From Pelargonium x hortorum (lineage: Eukaryota > Streptophyta > Magnoliopsida > Geraniales > Geraniaceae): a stretch of 64,000 nucleotides of DNA. A model generated the notes under the pieces. It ran no database searches, was not told where the DNA came from, and worked only from the letters and a program-made list of their open reading frames with translations. The position numbers were made by a program, and so were the translations under genes. How positions within the stretch are numbered: position 1 is the first letter of the stretch; each line of letters starts with the position of its first letter. Where the stretch lies: positions 84,611-148,610 of the forward strand of contig JAYMTJ010000016.1 of assembly GCA_036897525.1 (NCBI GenBank), written 5' to 3'. This document shows, piece by piece, positions 35,913-47,027 of this stretch.

Positions 35913-38689
35913 AAAGGCAAAATTCTCTACTCTATATATATAGGAGTAGTAGAATAGAAAAGGGGCTTCTCTTTAGCGCTGTATATTGCACGACTCACTA
36001 TAATAAATAGTAAACCGCGCTTACTTACTAAAGAAAAGAGGGGCCTTTATTATCGAAGTGCGCGAACCTCTTTCTTGTATTTTTTTTAACAAAGAGGAAT
36101 CTCCTAACTAGCAGAAGGCTTTTATAACATTCATTAATATACCGGAAAATAAAGAACAAACAGAACTTCTCTGGAAGACTCGGGCATTATAAGATTCTTA
36201 AACTTGAATTTCGAAAAGCTACTGTACGTAACATAGAGAAGTATTCCTTTTTGTTTTAATATTTGAGAAACACCTAGAGTAACTCCAACAATTCTAAGAA
36301 TCCTTTACCTGTAGAATTAGAAAGAGCTACAAGACATGCTTGCCTAAACTCTCTTAACTCAATGGGAAATACTGGGTACTCTAAGGGTTAATGAAAGGTT
36401 TTAGTACAACCATGAATTAGAATGATGTTTAGTTAGAATCCTTAACTGTCAAACAGAAGAAACTAATGCAAACAAATTAAGAAGACATTCATTTCACTAT
36501 CTTAAACTTAAACTAGAGAATCAGAAAATCTGTTATCTATCCTATTAGATTAGACTAGAATCAGTAATGAGTACCAATAAGGAAAGGTAATGTCCTACCT
36601 AAATAATATACCGGAAATTAATAAGCACTTGGGTTTTACCTTATTTATATTCCAATTAATTCTCTTAGCCAAGGAAAGGGAAGGGAAGTCTCCATATTAT
36701 AACAATTCTAAAACACCTTTACAGCTTGACAACAACTCGAAAAGGTAATAGAAAACCCTCATAAACTACTACTAAAGCAGTAGCTGCTGCACGCAAATTA
36801 AAGAATAACTAGTGTGAACTCCTAAAAGGTTATAGTTCTTATTATCCCTTTAGAGGAACCTCCTTTTAAAACCTAAACCCTGGATACTGCAAAATCGAAA
36901 GCACACAAACTCATAAGATTATAAAAGATTGAAAAGACTAAAGGCACAGAACTTGTTTAATGGTGTGCTAAATCTTCTCTTTTTTTTTTGAACTCTGTAT
37001 TTAGCTTTTGTGCCTTTTTCAATTGGAAACCTTGAACTTAAAGTCAAGTTTTAGTCTCTATCAAGAAATGTTACGTTTCTATTACTTTTCAATTCAATAG
37101 GAGATATTTATTCTTGCTATTAGCTCTATAAATCTGGCTACTTATATACGTGGGAATGTCAGTTATATGAGATCTTAGTCTAACTACTGCCGGTATAACA
37201 AAAGGGAGAATTCATCAGTCAGTACATTTCTACTGGCAAGAGAATCCCCGGGCTTTTACAAATTCAATTTATCATATTTTTTTTGTTTCAACAAAATTAG
37301 GAAACGTTCTATGATGCCAAATTATATCCTGTTCCCTTAAGGCTATAAAGAAAGTTTGTTCTATCGCTTAATTGACAACCAAAATAGAAAGATAAAGATA
37401 TTCTAGGTTTTTTTTGTTATGATGTATTCCTTTTATAATATTTTGAATTTCTAACTTGAGATGCTACGTTTCATGTTAATTTATTTTATGACACCCAATA
37501 TTTAACGTGAGCTCTCTTTCTTAATTTAATTAAACCTAGTATAGTAGCTGCGGATAGTTTTTCACGAGTCAGAGGTTTAAATAGAAAAACCAAACCGAGA
37601 AGAAGCACTAATAAATCCCATTTTCGTAGCTGTTTAGGAGCAGCCCGGGTAAGTAGAAGCAAGTAAATGTAAATAAACTTAAGTAAGATACGGGCAACTT
37701 TAGAAACTCCTTTTTCAGTAGTAACCTTGAGGTGTGAGGAGCTTTATTATATCATACAACCCCTGAATTGATTGGTAGGGTAAAATAAAAGGTTATAGAG
37801 GAGATACTAAGACGCACCTCTGTGACGATAAGGGATCTAAGAAAGACTCATACTTTTGCTTACAAAGGGGTTATATAGAATAGAGTCTTTTTTTTACTTT
37901 ATCTATCAATTGTCAATTAAAGAAAAAGAGGACTCTCCTTTATTAAAAAATAGTTAAAGGAAACCGCATTAGACTCTATTAGAATTAGAATAGAAATTCT
38001 TTATAACTAGAATTCATAAGTTGATAGCTTGCTTTGGACTTAGGACAGGTACCGGTTAGAACAGGTGAACTTGTTTCACTAGCTATTAGGACTGATTCAT
38101 AAGTTTCCATTCTGGTTATCTATTCTATTCACCTAATTAGTAAGATAGCTTGCTTTCCTTTCTCTCCTAACTAGCATCTCTTGCACCTTCTTACTAGGAT
38201 CCTATCTCAGTCAGCACCGATCTAAATTGACAGTCTAGCTTTGAGAGTAGAGTCCTAAGTCTTTACCGAACTCAAATATAAGGAACTTAGAACCAACCAA
38301 GACTAGGGCTTCGCGCCTCGTTCAAACTACCCCGGGAAAGCTACCCTCACAAACGGTCAATTTAGGTCAATAGGGAAAGAGAACTTTCAGGAGAGTTGAT
38401 TAGGAAGTACCGGATATTTGCTTAAATCCTTTGGTTTCAAATTGAATAGAAAAGAAATCGAGGTTTTCCGATCTAAGCAGCTGATAGCAGGTACAGGATA
38501 ACAGAAACCAGATTATCTCTCATGTTATAGCCAGCTGGCGAAGCACTTATAGAATTTCCTGTTATAGTTAGTGGAATTGAAGGAAGATAACAGAATACTG
38601 ATTATACTCTCTTTATTCTATTTCTTTTGGGAAGGAAAGTTTATCTTGTAGAAAGCATTATTCCGATGCTTTAATAGGATTCCGGTTAA

Positions 38690-39560
38690 GTTTAGAGAAG
38701 TAGTTAGGAGTTACTTTGTAGCTAAAGATAACATAATCCATCAAATAAAGGAGTTAAAGAAGTAGGTTAATGCGGTTAAAGCTGTTGAAGACAGTAAAGA
38801 ATTGCTGATCTATAAGGATGTTCAAAGAAAGCTAGCAGTAGCAGATGGAAGTGTAGCAGTTGACTGGACAGTTGTTAGGAATAGAGTTCGGTTAGGAAAA
38901 TGTCGAAGGTGGAACTAGGCAAAGCTGTTTGTTAATGGATTTAGGTCTAGCTCTGTTGAGTACTTTAGAGAGGATTGTTCTTTGATGAGAGGAGAGTATA
39001 TTCTGAGTTAAGAGTAGAGTATGTGGGATATTTACCTTAAGATCTTTAGGCAAGTTGACTTGTTTGTTGCATTGTCTTGCTAATGTAATTGTTGTAGGTC
39101 CAGGAAAGGAGTTAATTGTTCTAATGGAAAGACTGCCTAAGCCAGCTTGTGTTCTTGTATTTGGATTTTCTTGGTAAAGTAAAGGTGTTTTGTTTAATAA
39201 ACCAAATTCCTTATTGAATTGAGATAGTTTATATAGTTTAGGTACAACCTTACTAAATGAAATTGGTAGCTTGTAAGCAGAACCGGTCTATTTTCTTTTC
39301 TTCTTGGTTGAGTATAGTCCTCTGAATCTTAAATCTTTAAAGCACCTCGATAAATAAGTAACTGATTCTATCGGAATTGCAGCTTATAGAAACCGGGCTG
39401 TTGAAAAGCAGTTGCAGCTAGATTCTATTTCTATTGTTCGAGAGTATATTGATTCCTAGGATAAGATAAACTAAAAAGTATTCTTGTCTTTGGAATAGAA
39501 TCTGGTGTAGCTAAAGGAGTTAAAGTCTACTAAGATACTCTTCCGTACAGACTATTCCGA
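38690..39560. other. G-rich, C-poor tract
   Basis: The plus strand carries about 16-19 G but only about 5-9 C in typical 60-base blocks here (for example those beginning 38821, 38881 and 39001). It is the opposite bias to the tracts at 28.7-30.4 and 45.9-46.6 kb. Open frames are frequently interrupted and no gene was recognised. Confidence 0.6.
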
Positions 39561-39626
39561 TCATTGACAAGCTAAAGGAGAAGAGAAAAGGAATTCCGCT
39601 TTATTGATCCAGATATACTTAGTTTT

Positions 39627-39648
39627 GAGCTCTATACCACGGAGCTAC
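39627..39648 (-). other. isolated tRNA D-arm-like segment
   Basis: On the minus strand this reads GTAGCTCCGTGGTATAGAGC followed by TC. It differs from the common organelle tRNA D-arm (GTAGCTCAGTGGTAGAGC) by one substitution and a two-base insertion. The stem GCTC/GAGC is intact. No anticodon arm or T-arm follows, so it would be a fragment at most. Confidence 0.3.
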
Positions 39649-42568
39649 TTTTTTCTCGAGTCGAACCTTGTCTTTATTTTAACAGTTTAAATTGGGTCCT
39701 TCTTTATATTAATATTCTATTACTCCTGACCTAAATAACTAGGCCCAGATATAACAATGCCAGGTTTCTACAAATTTAGGGATCTTCCTAATTTGATTCA
39801 AGTCTTAGCCAAGCTTCTTTGCCAGTCCATTTGGTATCAAAAGCTTTTTGTATTTTGTAGTGCGAAAAAATGGATTTCTATTAGTATAAGGTTCTTAAAT
39901 TATGTTATGATGCAATACTTATTCAGGATTCGTTGTATGTATGAGTTGGTTTGAAGTCCCCCGTGCTTTAGAAGCAATAAACTATATAATAAACTGTAGA
40001 GCTAGAAAATACTGTCTAAATCAACCCTATGTTTACATGGGTCCAGTAATAAGTCAAAAAGAAGTCAGAGACACAACAAACCTTTTTTATACCCTGTTAT
40101 ACCCCTACTCTTTAGTACGTCCAACTATTTACAGACAAAAAATCTCTTTTTGAGTAGTACCGAATAAGAATTCTATCCGATTTTGGTGTTATAAACTTCT
40201 TGTACAGGAGAGTAGTTCAGCTATAACTTCATTTTAGTGGGATTATAACCTAAGACATTATTTTCAAGTCTCCTTTTGCCGGGCGTAAGTTTGATCGTAG
40301 TACTAAGCTAATAAATAGGAGTGCCCAAGACTCTATTTCACTCGCTATTCCAAGTTCCTAAAAGTGGATATCGTACAGTCTTAACTCTCTTATCTAAAAA
40401 AATTTCCTAAATATAGAAAGGTTCCTCTTAAATACGTGAATATTAATTCCAATCTAAGTATTTATTTGTTCAAAAAAGGTACCGGATTTTTTCATTTTTT
40501 TTGTCATTTCATTTAGCCGCGCTAGGGAGATTCCGTATTTCTACTATTTTTAACTGCTACTTATTAATAATTTATATAAAGGTTCTACAATTGAATCTTT
40601 TATTTATCTTTTGTAGTAATTAAAGTAGGAGTTCTGCTAAAAAGTTAATGCTAAAGGTAAGGTATGTTACGAAATCTAGAAACCCCAAGCTACCGGGCCT
40701 AGACTAGAGTAGTAAAAGTAAATTACAGAGTTCTTATTTATAAATTTTCTTTCTTATGGAATAGAATAAAGTATCGCATGTTACAGCAATTCTCAAGAAA
40801 ATAATGCTACTTAAGGGTTTCATATCCTCTGATCTTAGGATTACTATAAATTACTCCTTTTTCAGGCTACACTAATTTCTAAAGTCTAATACCTATAAAA
40901 AAAGGCGCTGCCAAGACAGAATGCGACAAACAAAATAATAAAGTATTATTAGAGAAACAGAGCTCTGCAGTACATATTTCTATTTATAGGTTTCCTAAGG
41001 AGTTAATATTTACTATTTACAGTTAGTAAAAGAACGAGCTCCTTCTTAGTTAGTATATATATGCTGAATGAAATAAGTCCCCATTGATTGACTCAGGACC
41101 TTTCATTTATGGCACTAATTAAGTATAATAATTTTAGATAGAACTTCGTCCATTAGAGGGAATCCTTAAGAAGAACTAAAAGAGCTTGATAGAACAAAAC
41201 TTAATCCATGAAGCAGATTTTTTTGTATTTAAATTACCAACAAGTAAGATGACTTATGACCAAGAAGTTCTTATTAGAGATTTGTGTTTTCTGCCTTTCT
41301 GAGGATCCGGTCAAGGGATATAAACAAACTTTCAAAAGGTTATATAGATTCCGCTTTCAGCAGGTCATACTCCTACATTATATATCAGAACTCGTAGACA
41401 GCAATTAATCCTTGCAGGTTCCTAGAGTAAACTGGGTTTTAATATTCAGTAGCTTTTCCTATATTTCAAATCTTCCTTAGTTATCTCCCCTAGTGAGGAA
41501 TTTTGACAAGGAGTCTGCTCTTGATATTGTATATAAAAGTGCTTGGATCTTTATAGGTTCATATTGGAAGGCCCCGTAGTTTCTTTTCTTAAAAAAATGG
41601 GGCGATCTAGACAAGAGGTGCTTAGGGTTCTTGTTATTCATACTAGAAACTCCTTACAAACAAAAAAAGCAAATATGCTTTATATTTAACCGAAAAGGTC
41701 CCTTAATTAGAGAATACTCATAAATAGGAAATGCCCTTAATAAAAGCAGGTCGAGTAGTCAAGAAAAAAAATTTTAGGCAGTAAGCGGACCCCTCCTTGT
41801 TGAAGACAAAAGCACAGTATTAAAGAATGGAGTTTACAAAAAAAGTACCCGTTCCTAGGATCCTGCAATTATATCCATTAAAAAGTATTCCGCTTCGATA
41901 TTTTACAAATTTGCTAAGATTTTTTCATATACTTATTTTTGTTACAATACTAACAAGACTTAAAAATGCAGGGGATTCTGCCAAAACTAAAAGGAATCTC
42001 TCCTTTACCCTTAACTAGGGATACGCCTCTCTCCTTGTGAGATTTAGTCCAAAATAGAATTATAAGACTGCCCGCGCTCGCGCTGCGTAGTAAGTAAAAA
42101 GCACGTATTATATTATACACTAGGGTAGGGTATTGACCATATAAGACTGGTATAGCCGCGTGAGGTATCGAAACTGAAATCACTTAAATAGAGAAAGCGC
42201 GGAATTGCCTTTCCTGGAGTTAAAGTTAGGAGCAGTATCAGGGTGCCCCTATCCCAAAAATGGGACTAAAGCAAAATCTATCGACAGGAATTTCGTAGGT
42301 TCAAATCTAATTAAACTGGAAATGATATAAGGACGAATGGGCCCTCAAAAGACTCTAATTAATACTAGTTTAACAAAGTTAGGATAAGCTTTTTTATTTT
42401 CCTAATTCTGTAGAAGGGAAGTAATCCAGTATCTCACACATAACAAGTAGAAAAACAGAGTATCCAACCAAGAAAGCGAGGATTTAGAAAGTCACGAACT
42501 AAAATATTGAGATCGCGGAAAAGTGTAAAGTAAATATGTAACTATAACTACAATGCTGAATAAAATAA

Positions 42569-42584
42569 CCTGGGATTCCCCAGG
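42569..42584. repeat. hairpin CCTGGG-ATTC-CCCAGG
   Basis: A perfect 6-bp GC-rich stem with a four-base loop in AT-rich surroundings. It is similar in size to the other dispersed palindromes. Confidence 0.85.
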
Positions 42585-43834
42585 ATATCATAAGCAGAAA
42601 AGAAACTTGAGCCAGCTTCCCTACTCCGATAGTAATAGAAACGCGTACTTCTTTCTTTGCTTTGGAGAACACTGCGGACAAGGGATTAAGTAAAAGGTAG
42701 TACATGGGCTCTTTATTGATTTATATACAACTCAATGAGGTAACAAAGGCAATGAATGCTATAAGTAAATAAGTCTACTAGTTGCTCCTTAAAGCTTTAT
42801 GTAATTGAGAACGGGGTCTCCCCCGAGCATAGGGTATTGGGTCAATCTCTGAAAAATCGAAAGAAATAAAATGACAGGGTAATCCATAAATAAATGTTTA
42901 TAAATTGTATAAAGCAAACTACGAAAATCACACTCCTTTTTTGCACCCATCACTTGATGTACTAAGAATATAATAAAAATGGAATTAAGGAACCCTCATA
43001 AAATAAATTGACTTCTCATATGCATAAAAAACACTAAAATACGGACCTAATATATATAGTATAGCTTTAATCCTATTTTTTAATTATAACCATATATAAG
43101 TATAAGGGTAAAAAAAAGTCTATTTTCTTTTTGAATTCGACAGGGAGCTCTGCCTTATTCTAAAAGATTAGATAATATAAGGGGACAATAGCCAGGTCTA
43201 ATAAATAGAACTATAAAAGGGGCGAATAGTTGTTCAAGTCTTTAGATAAATTTCCAAGGCAAACCCATATCCTGAAAACAGGAATAGTACAAAAATGAAT
43301 TAGCTAGAATAGAACCCTTGGTATTCTCGCGCGTATACACTAGCTTTACTTCAAAAGAGTTACCCGTCTAGACTAGATCCCAACCCTGTGCGTTCATTTT
43401 TCCCGAAGGGCTGAATAATGAGAAAGTTTGACTTTCTATCTAAATGATTTGGGTTGACCACGCTCTGGATACTTTTAACTTAAAAAAAGAAAAAGTGGGT
43501 AATTTACGTCTGTTAACCATAGGGGCCTTGGTTATGTAATTAGGATGGATCGGCTTTATTTAATTTAATAATAAAATGATTAGGGTATCCTCTATCTAAG
43601 ACAACAGCGAAATCCTTTTAACCCTTTATTTTTGGGGTTCCTGAAGATGTATCTTATATTTTGTGATTACTAAATTTCTAGTAAGTTACTTCCAAAATAA
43701 TCTAGAGGGAGCTTTGCACTCCGACCGTTTAAAGAAAGGCTAACATATCTAAATTATATGCGTAAAGGGGTACTGTCGGTAGGACTCCGGCGAATAATAA
43801 ACCGACAAAATAGAGTTACTTTTCTAAAGCTAAA

Positions 43835-43847
43835 AAGGGGGCCCCTT
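43835..43847. repeat. palindrome AAGGGG-G-CCCCTT
   Basis: A perfect 6-bp stem around one G. It is a clear example of the purine-to-pyrimidine switch family. Confidence 0.9.
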
Positions 43848-44272
43848 ATAATGAAACTATAAGCACACCCTCGAATTTCCGCTATATAAGGGATGCGGAT
43901 TTCCTAAATTATCAAATGTTATGAAATGGAGTTACTCTTAACACGGGAGTGTCCTCTATATGGATAGGTCCAATTTAGTTTTTTAATGTTAAGCTCGAGT
44001 GAGACTTTAGTGGATTTGCGGTCTGCTTATTTTATACTCGGCCCTTATCACACAACAACATCTAACCTAAAGAAATCGACATAAACTAAGTCCCAAATTC
44101 CACGAGTCCTTTAACTATACCTTCTGTCAGAACCCACCAATTACTTACTTCCTGTGACACTATATCCTATATAGGGATGATAGGGGAAGAATTCAGAAAT
44201 TTTCTAGCTGGACATTTGCAACAAAACTTTCAAGGTAATCAAAAAGAACATGCATTGGGGTGCCCAGGCCGT

Positions 44273-44288
44273 GGACTGAAAACAGTCC
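44273..44288. repeat. hairpin GGACTG-AAAA-CAGTCC
   Basis: A perfect 6-bp stem with an A4 loop. GTGGA just before it could instead pair with TCCAC a few bases after it, giving an alternative outer stem. GGACTGAAAA resembles the anticodon arm of tRNA-Phe, but the other tRNA arms are absent. Confidence 0.75.
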
Positions 44289-45899
44289 TAAATCCACATT
44301 TCTTATTCCAAAATGGGATTCCTTTCCCTTTGGAAACTGATGTATTTTGACACCTTAATACCTACCGAGCAGGTTTCTTTCGAAAAAAGTAAAATCATAT
44401 ATTTTTGAAAATACCAATCAACGCGAGCACTAGAACAGAACTTACTACTATCAGTACACTTCTCTAAATTCAAATTCAGGTATAATGAAACTCATTCGTT
44501 GTTAGATACTATACCTTGTACTAGACTTTTCAATTTGATCAGAAGGGGCCCGCACAACTAAGATTACATTTTACTGGGCTGAACTTACACTTATATAAAA
44601 CTACAGCTCGTAAATTAAAGAATCCAGACCTTGCTGTATACTTTCTACTTTATTAAGTCCTATAACTTGACACTTTTGGGTTGCCTATAATAAGCTAAGA
44701 GAAGCTCTTTCGACTTGCTGTCTAATTCATTTTTTATGCAGTATTAAAGGAAAATTTTATTAAGGCTATCATACTTTTCTTCTGAAGTGAAGAAAATCCG
44801 GTTTTTAGCAAAAGTGGAACAAGTACCATAAGTTGAGACTGCTGACTACAAGGAAGTCCTCTCAAAAGCAAGCCTAAATTCACACGATATCTCTTAGAAA
44901 TTAGAAAGCTAAGTTTGACAGAGAATAAGGCGGGTTCCTCTATTTCTCCTAAGCCTGGTATAGTACTATGCAGCATGTAAGGTAATTCATTTCCCTTCGC
45001 TCTCTTGTCTACTTGCTTGATCTAATAAACATCTAAGGAAGCCCGGCTTATGGCTTAGATAATTGTCAAAAGCCTTTTCCTAATTAAGGCAAAAACGCGG
45101 GGTTTAACTTCTCTATTCCATATTTTCTGGGGATCTTGAAATATACAGGAAGTCGAGGCTGAGTAGGATATTCAATCAAGATTTACTACTGATAAATCTT
45201 AAACTTAGCTTTTTATTTAGATACTCTAGGGCTTTGCAGTTATCTTTGGAATTTGGTTAGAGATATATCAAGTTATGCAGTCTCCTTACCTTAATAAAAA
45301 AGACCTATGAATGGATAAGAACCTATTTGTTTATGGAAGAACACTCTAATTCTCATTCTCAAAAAAGTAAGCCGGCATCTATTCTATGGAAAATCAATAA
45401 AAAGACTAAAACAAGCAGAACAGGACCCTCTTATTATAAGCACACACGCAAGAGATTGCGGAGTTGAGCATGAGTTACAAATCAGGGAAATTCTATAAAG
45501 AAATTGTGAATCAAATAGAACTTTAATCACACGGAACTCCTAGCTTGGAAGAGAGGACCTGATTAGTTAGAGTGATCTAGTTCCTACGGTCTTAATAGCC
45601 TCTCTTTCTAAGTCCTTCTTTAACTGGCATTCCAGCTTGGGAGTTTAGCAACAGTTACAAGAAGTTTAGCAGCTCCGGCTTATCCCATTAGCATGATTAA
45701 GAGAGATCCTTTATGAAAGTGACTATTGAATTTGGTTCAATTTCGCGTGCAGGAATTGAAGTGTAAAGACCTTAGGTTAGGGCCAGATAGAGAGTCCCCA
45801 GTTACGACGGCTTGTTAAACCCAACAAATCCGAAGTGACATCACCAGTTTTTGACCATTTAACAAGTAGCTTCGTAATAGACCCAGATTAAGTCCTATA

Positions 45900-46620
45900 T
45901 AAACAGCCCTCACTTTCACTACCCAAGTGAAACGGCCAATCAAGAGAATCTGTTTTATTCTCTTCACACCCTAAAAGGATTTCTCCTAGAAAGAGCCCTC
46001 AGACTTTAGTAAGCACATCCAACTTACATCACTGAGAAGAGATACGGGTAACAGCAATTCCGCTTCTCTCGATTCTTACATTGTACTAAGACTTTCATTC
46101 GTAAAGCCGGATGTTAAAGATACTTCTCCGCCGGTGGTCATTCGATTCTAACTAAAGAGAAAAGACAAGAATTTCAAATTGACATAGGCTAAACTAAGCC
46201 AAAGTCGGAGGCTCTCGTAACCTCCATTTGAAAACTGAGTCAATGAATCGCTGACTCTTTCATACGAACCATAAATAGGAGGTCACTGCCATCCATTAAA
46301 TCTATCTAGACCCCCTTATGATGCCTTACTTGAAAAACACTCTCATTCTCAAGATCGTTCCTATTTATGTCCTTCACTGAAACAGTAAAGCCTTCTCAAG
46401 CAAGCTAAAGCCACTTACGTACGATCTTATGGTAACAAGACTAAAAAGAAACTAAAACTCATCGAAACTCGAATTCACTCACACCATAGAAACATAGACT
46501 AGAAACTGACACTATACTATTAGAATCTCAAATTCAATTTATGAAAGATCCAAAGGAAATTCTACCATTAAAAGACAAGATCTACCATCAGCTACTGTAG
46601 AAAAAACTAACATCAATAGA
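45900..46620. other. C- and A-rich, G-poor tract
   Basis: By eye the block beginning 46441 has about 16 C against 5 G. ACT, CTAAA and TCACT words are common. It ends near 46.6 kb, where composition returns to the window's norm. No gene was recognised. Confidence 0.55.
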
Positions 46621-46684
46621 GTGCTTTCCCTTTTCATTTTATAACTTATTTAACTAAATCCTACTCTTAATTGAATTGGCTTGA

Positions 46685-46696
46685 CCGGATATCCGG
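46685..46696. repeat. perfect 12-bp palindrome CCGGATATCCGG
   Basis: Fully self-complementary, with a GATATC centre. It has the same size as the GGAATTCC palindromes but a different core. Confidence 0.9.
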
Positions 46697-46829
46697 AGAC
46701 CACCTAAAAAAAACTTTAGAAACTGGCTAAGAACTGGGGAAATCCTCACTTTGCATACTACTAATTAACAACCAGCTTTGAGATAAAAAGTACTTACTTC
46801 TACGGCCTTTCTTTTTAAGGATAAATATT

Positions 46830-46843
46830 ACAGGAATTCCTGT
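46830..46843. repeat. perfect 14-bp palindrome ACAGGAATTCCTGT
   Basis: Fully self-complementary around GGAATTCC, the core shared with 19656-19669 and 26963-26974. A T run follows it directly, but no transcript is known to end here. Confidence 0.9.
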
Positions 46844-46954
46844 TTTTTTTAGTTTACTTATTCTAACAATTATTCTGTTTGCGCTATTGAATAAAGCAGT
46901 AACACTCTAAAGTCAAGTTATGCAAGAATTCCTGCTCTACTTTTCTTAAGCTAT

Positions 46955-47027
46955 TGGAGTATAGCGAAGTGGTAAAGTAAAGCACAGGTGTATTTAAGGA
47001 ACATCTCTTGTAGATGGGTATTCAAAG
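46955..47027 (+). pseudogene. second trnQ-like relic
   Basis: The start TGGAGTATAGCGAAGTGGTA matches the acceptor and D-arm of plant mitochondrial tRNA-Gln with one change. After about 25 unrelated bases comes a perfect 5-bp stem CATCT/AGATG (47002-47016) whose five-base loop CTTGT contains TTG, the Gln anticodon. Then follows GGTATTCAAAGG, which resembles a T-arm 5' side. No 3' acceptor strand complementary to TGGAGTA follows. It reads as a damaged copy, probably related to the relic at 23565-23633 by common descent from trnQ. The TTG in the loop may be coincidence. Confidence 0.5.

Larger units (their letters stand above)
34501..39626. other. non-coding stretch with repeat B and a G-rich tract
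   Basis: No protein gene was recognised. The stretch contains the second copy of repeat B (35800-35912) and a G-rich, C-poor tract (38690-39560). An octamer-sized match to the start of native trnC near 35680 was considered and not accepted. Confidence 0.6.
39649..46954. other. non-coding stretch, no gene recognised
   Basis: No gene was recognised. Two overlapping plus-strand frames of 65 and 70 codons (39757-39954 and 39941-40153) match nothing that I know. Several clean hairpins occur (42569-42584, 43835-43847, 44273-44288, 46685-46696, 46830-46843). The segment 45.9-46.6 kb is C-rich and G-poor on the plus strand. Confidence 0.6.

Noticed and set aside
39757-40153. Two overlapping plus-strand open frames of 65 and 70 codons
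   Set aside because: I considered a frameshifted gene, but neither peptide resembles a known mitochondrial protein and the overlap is only a few codons.
44271-44290. GGACTGAAAA as a tRNA-Phe anticodon arm
   Set aside because: The stem continues as CAGTCC, giving a four-base loop instead of seven, and no D-arm or T-arm is present.
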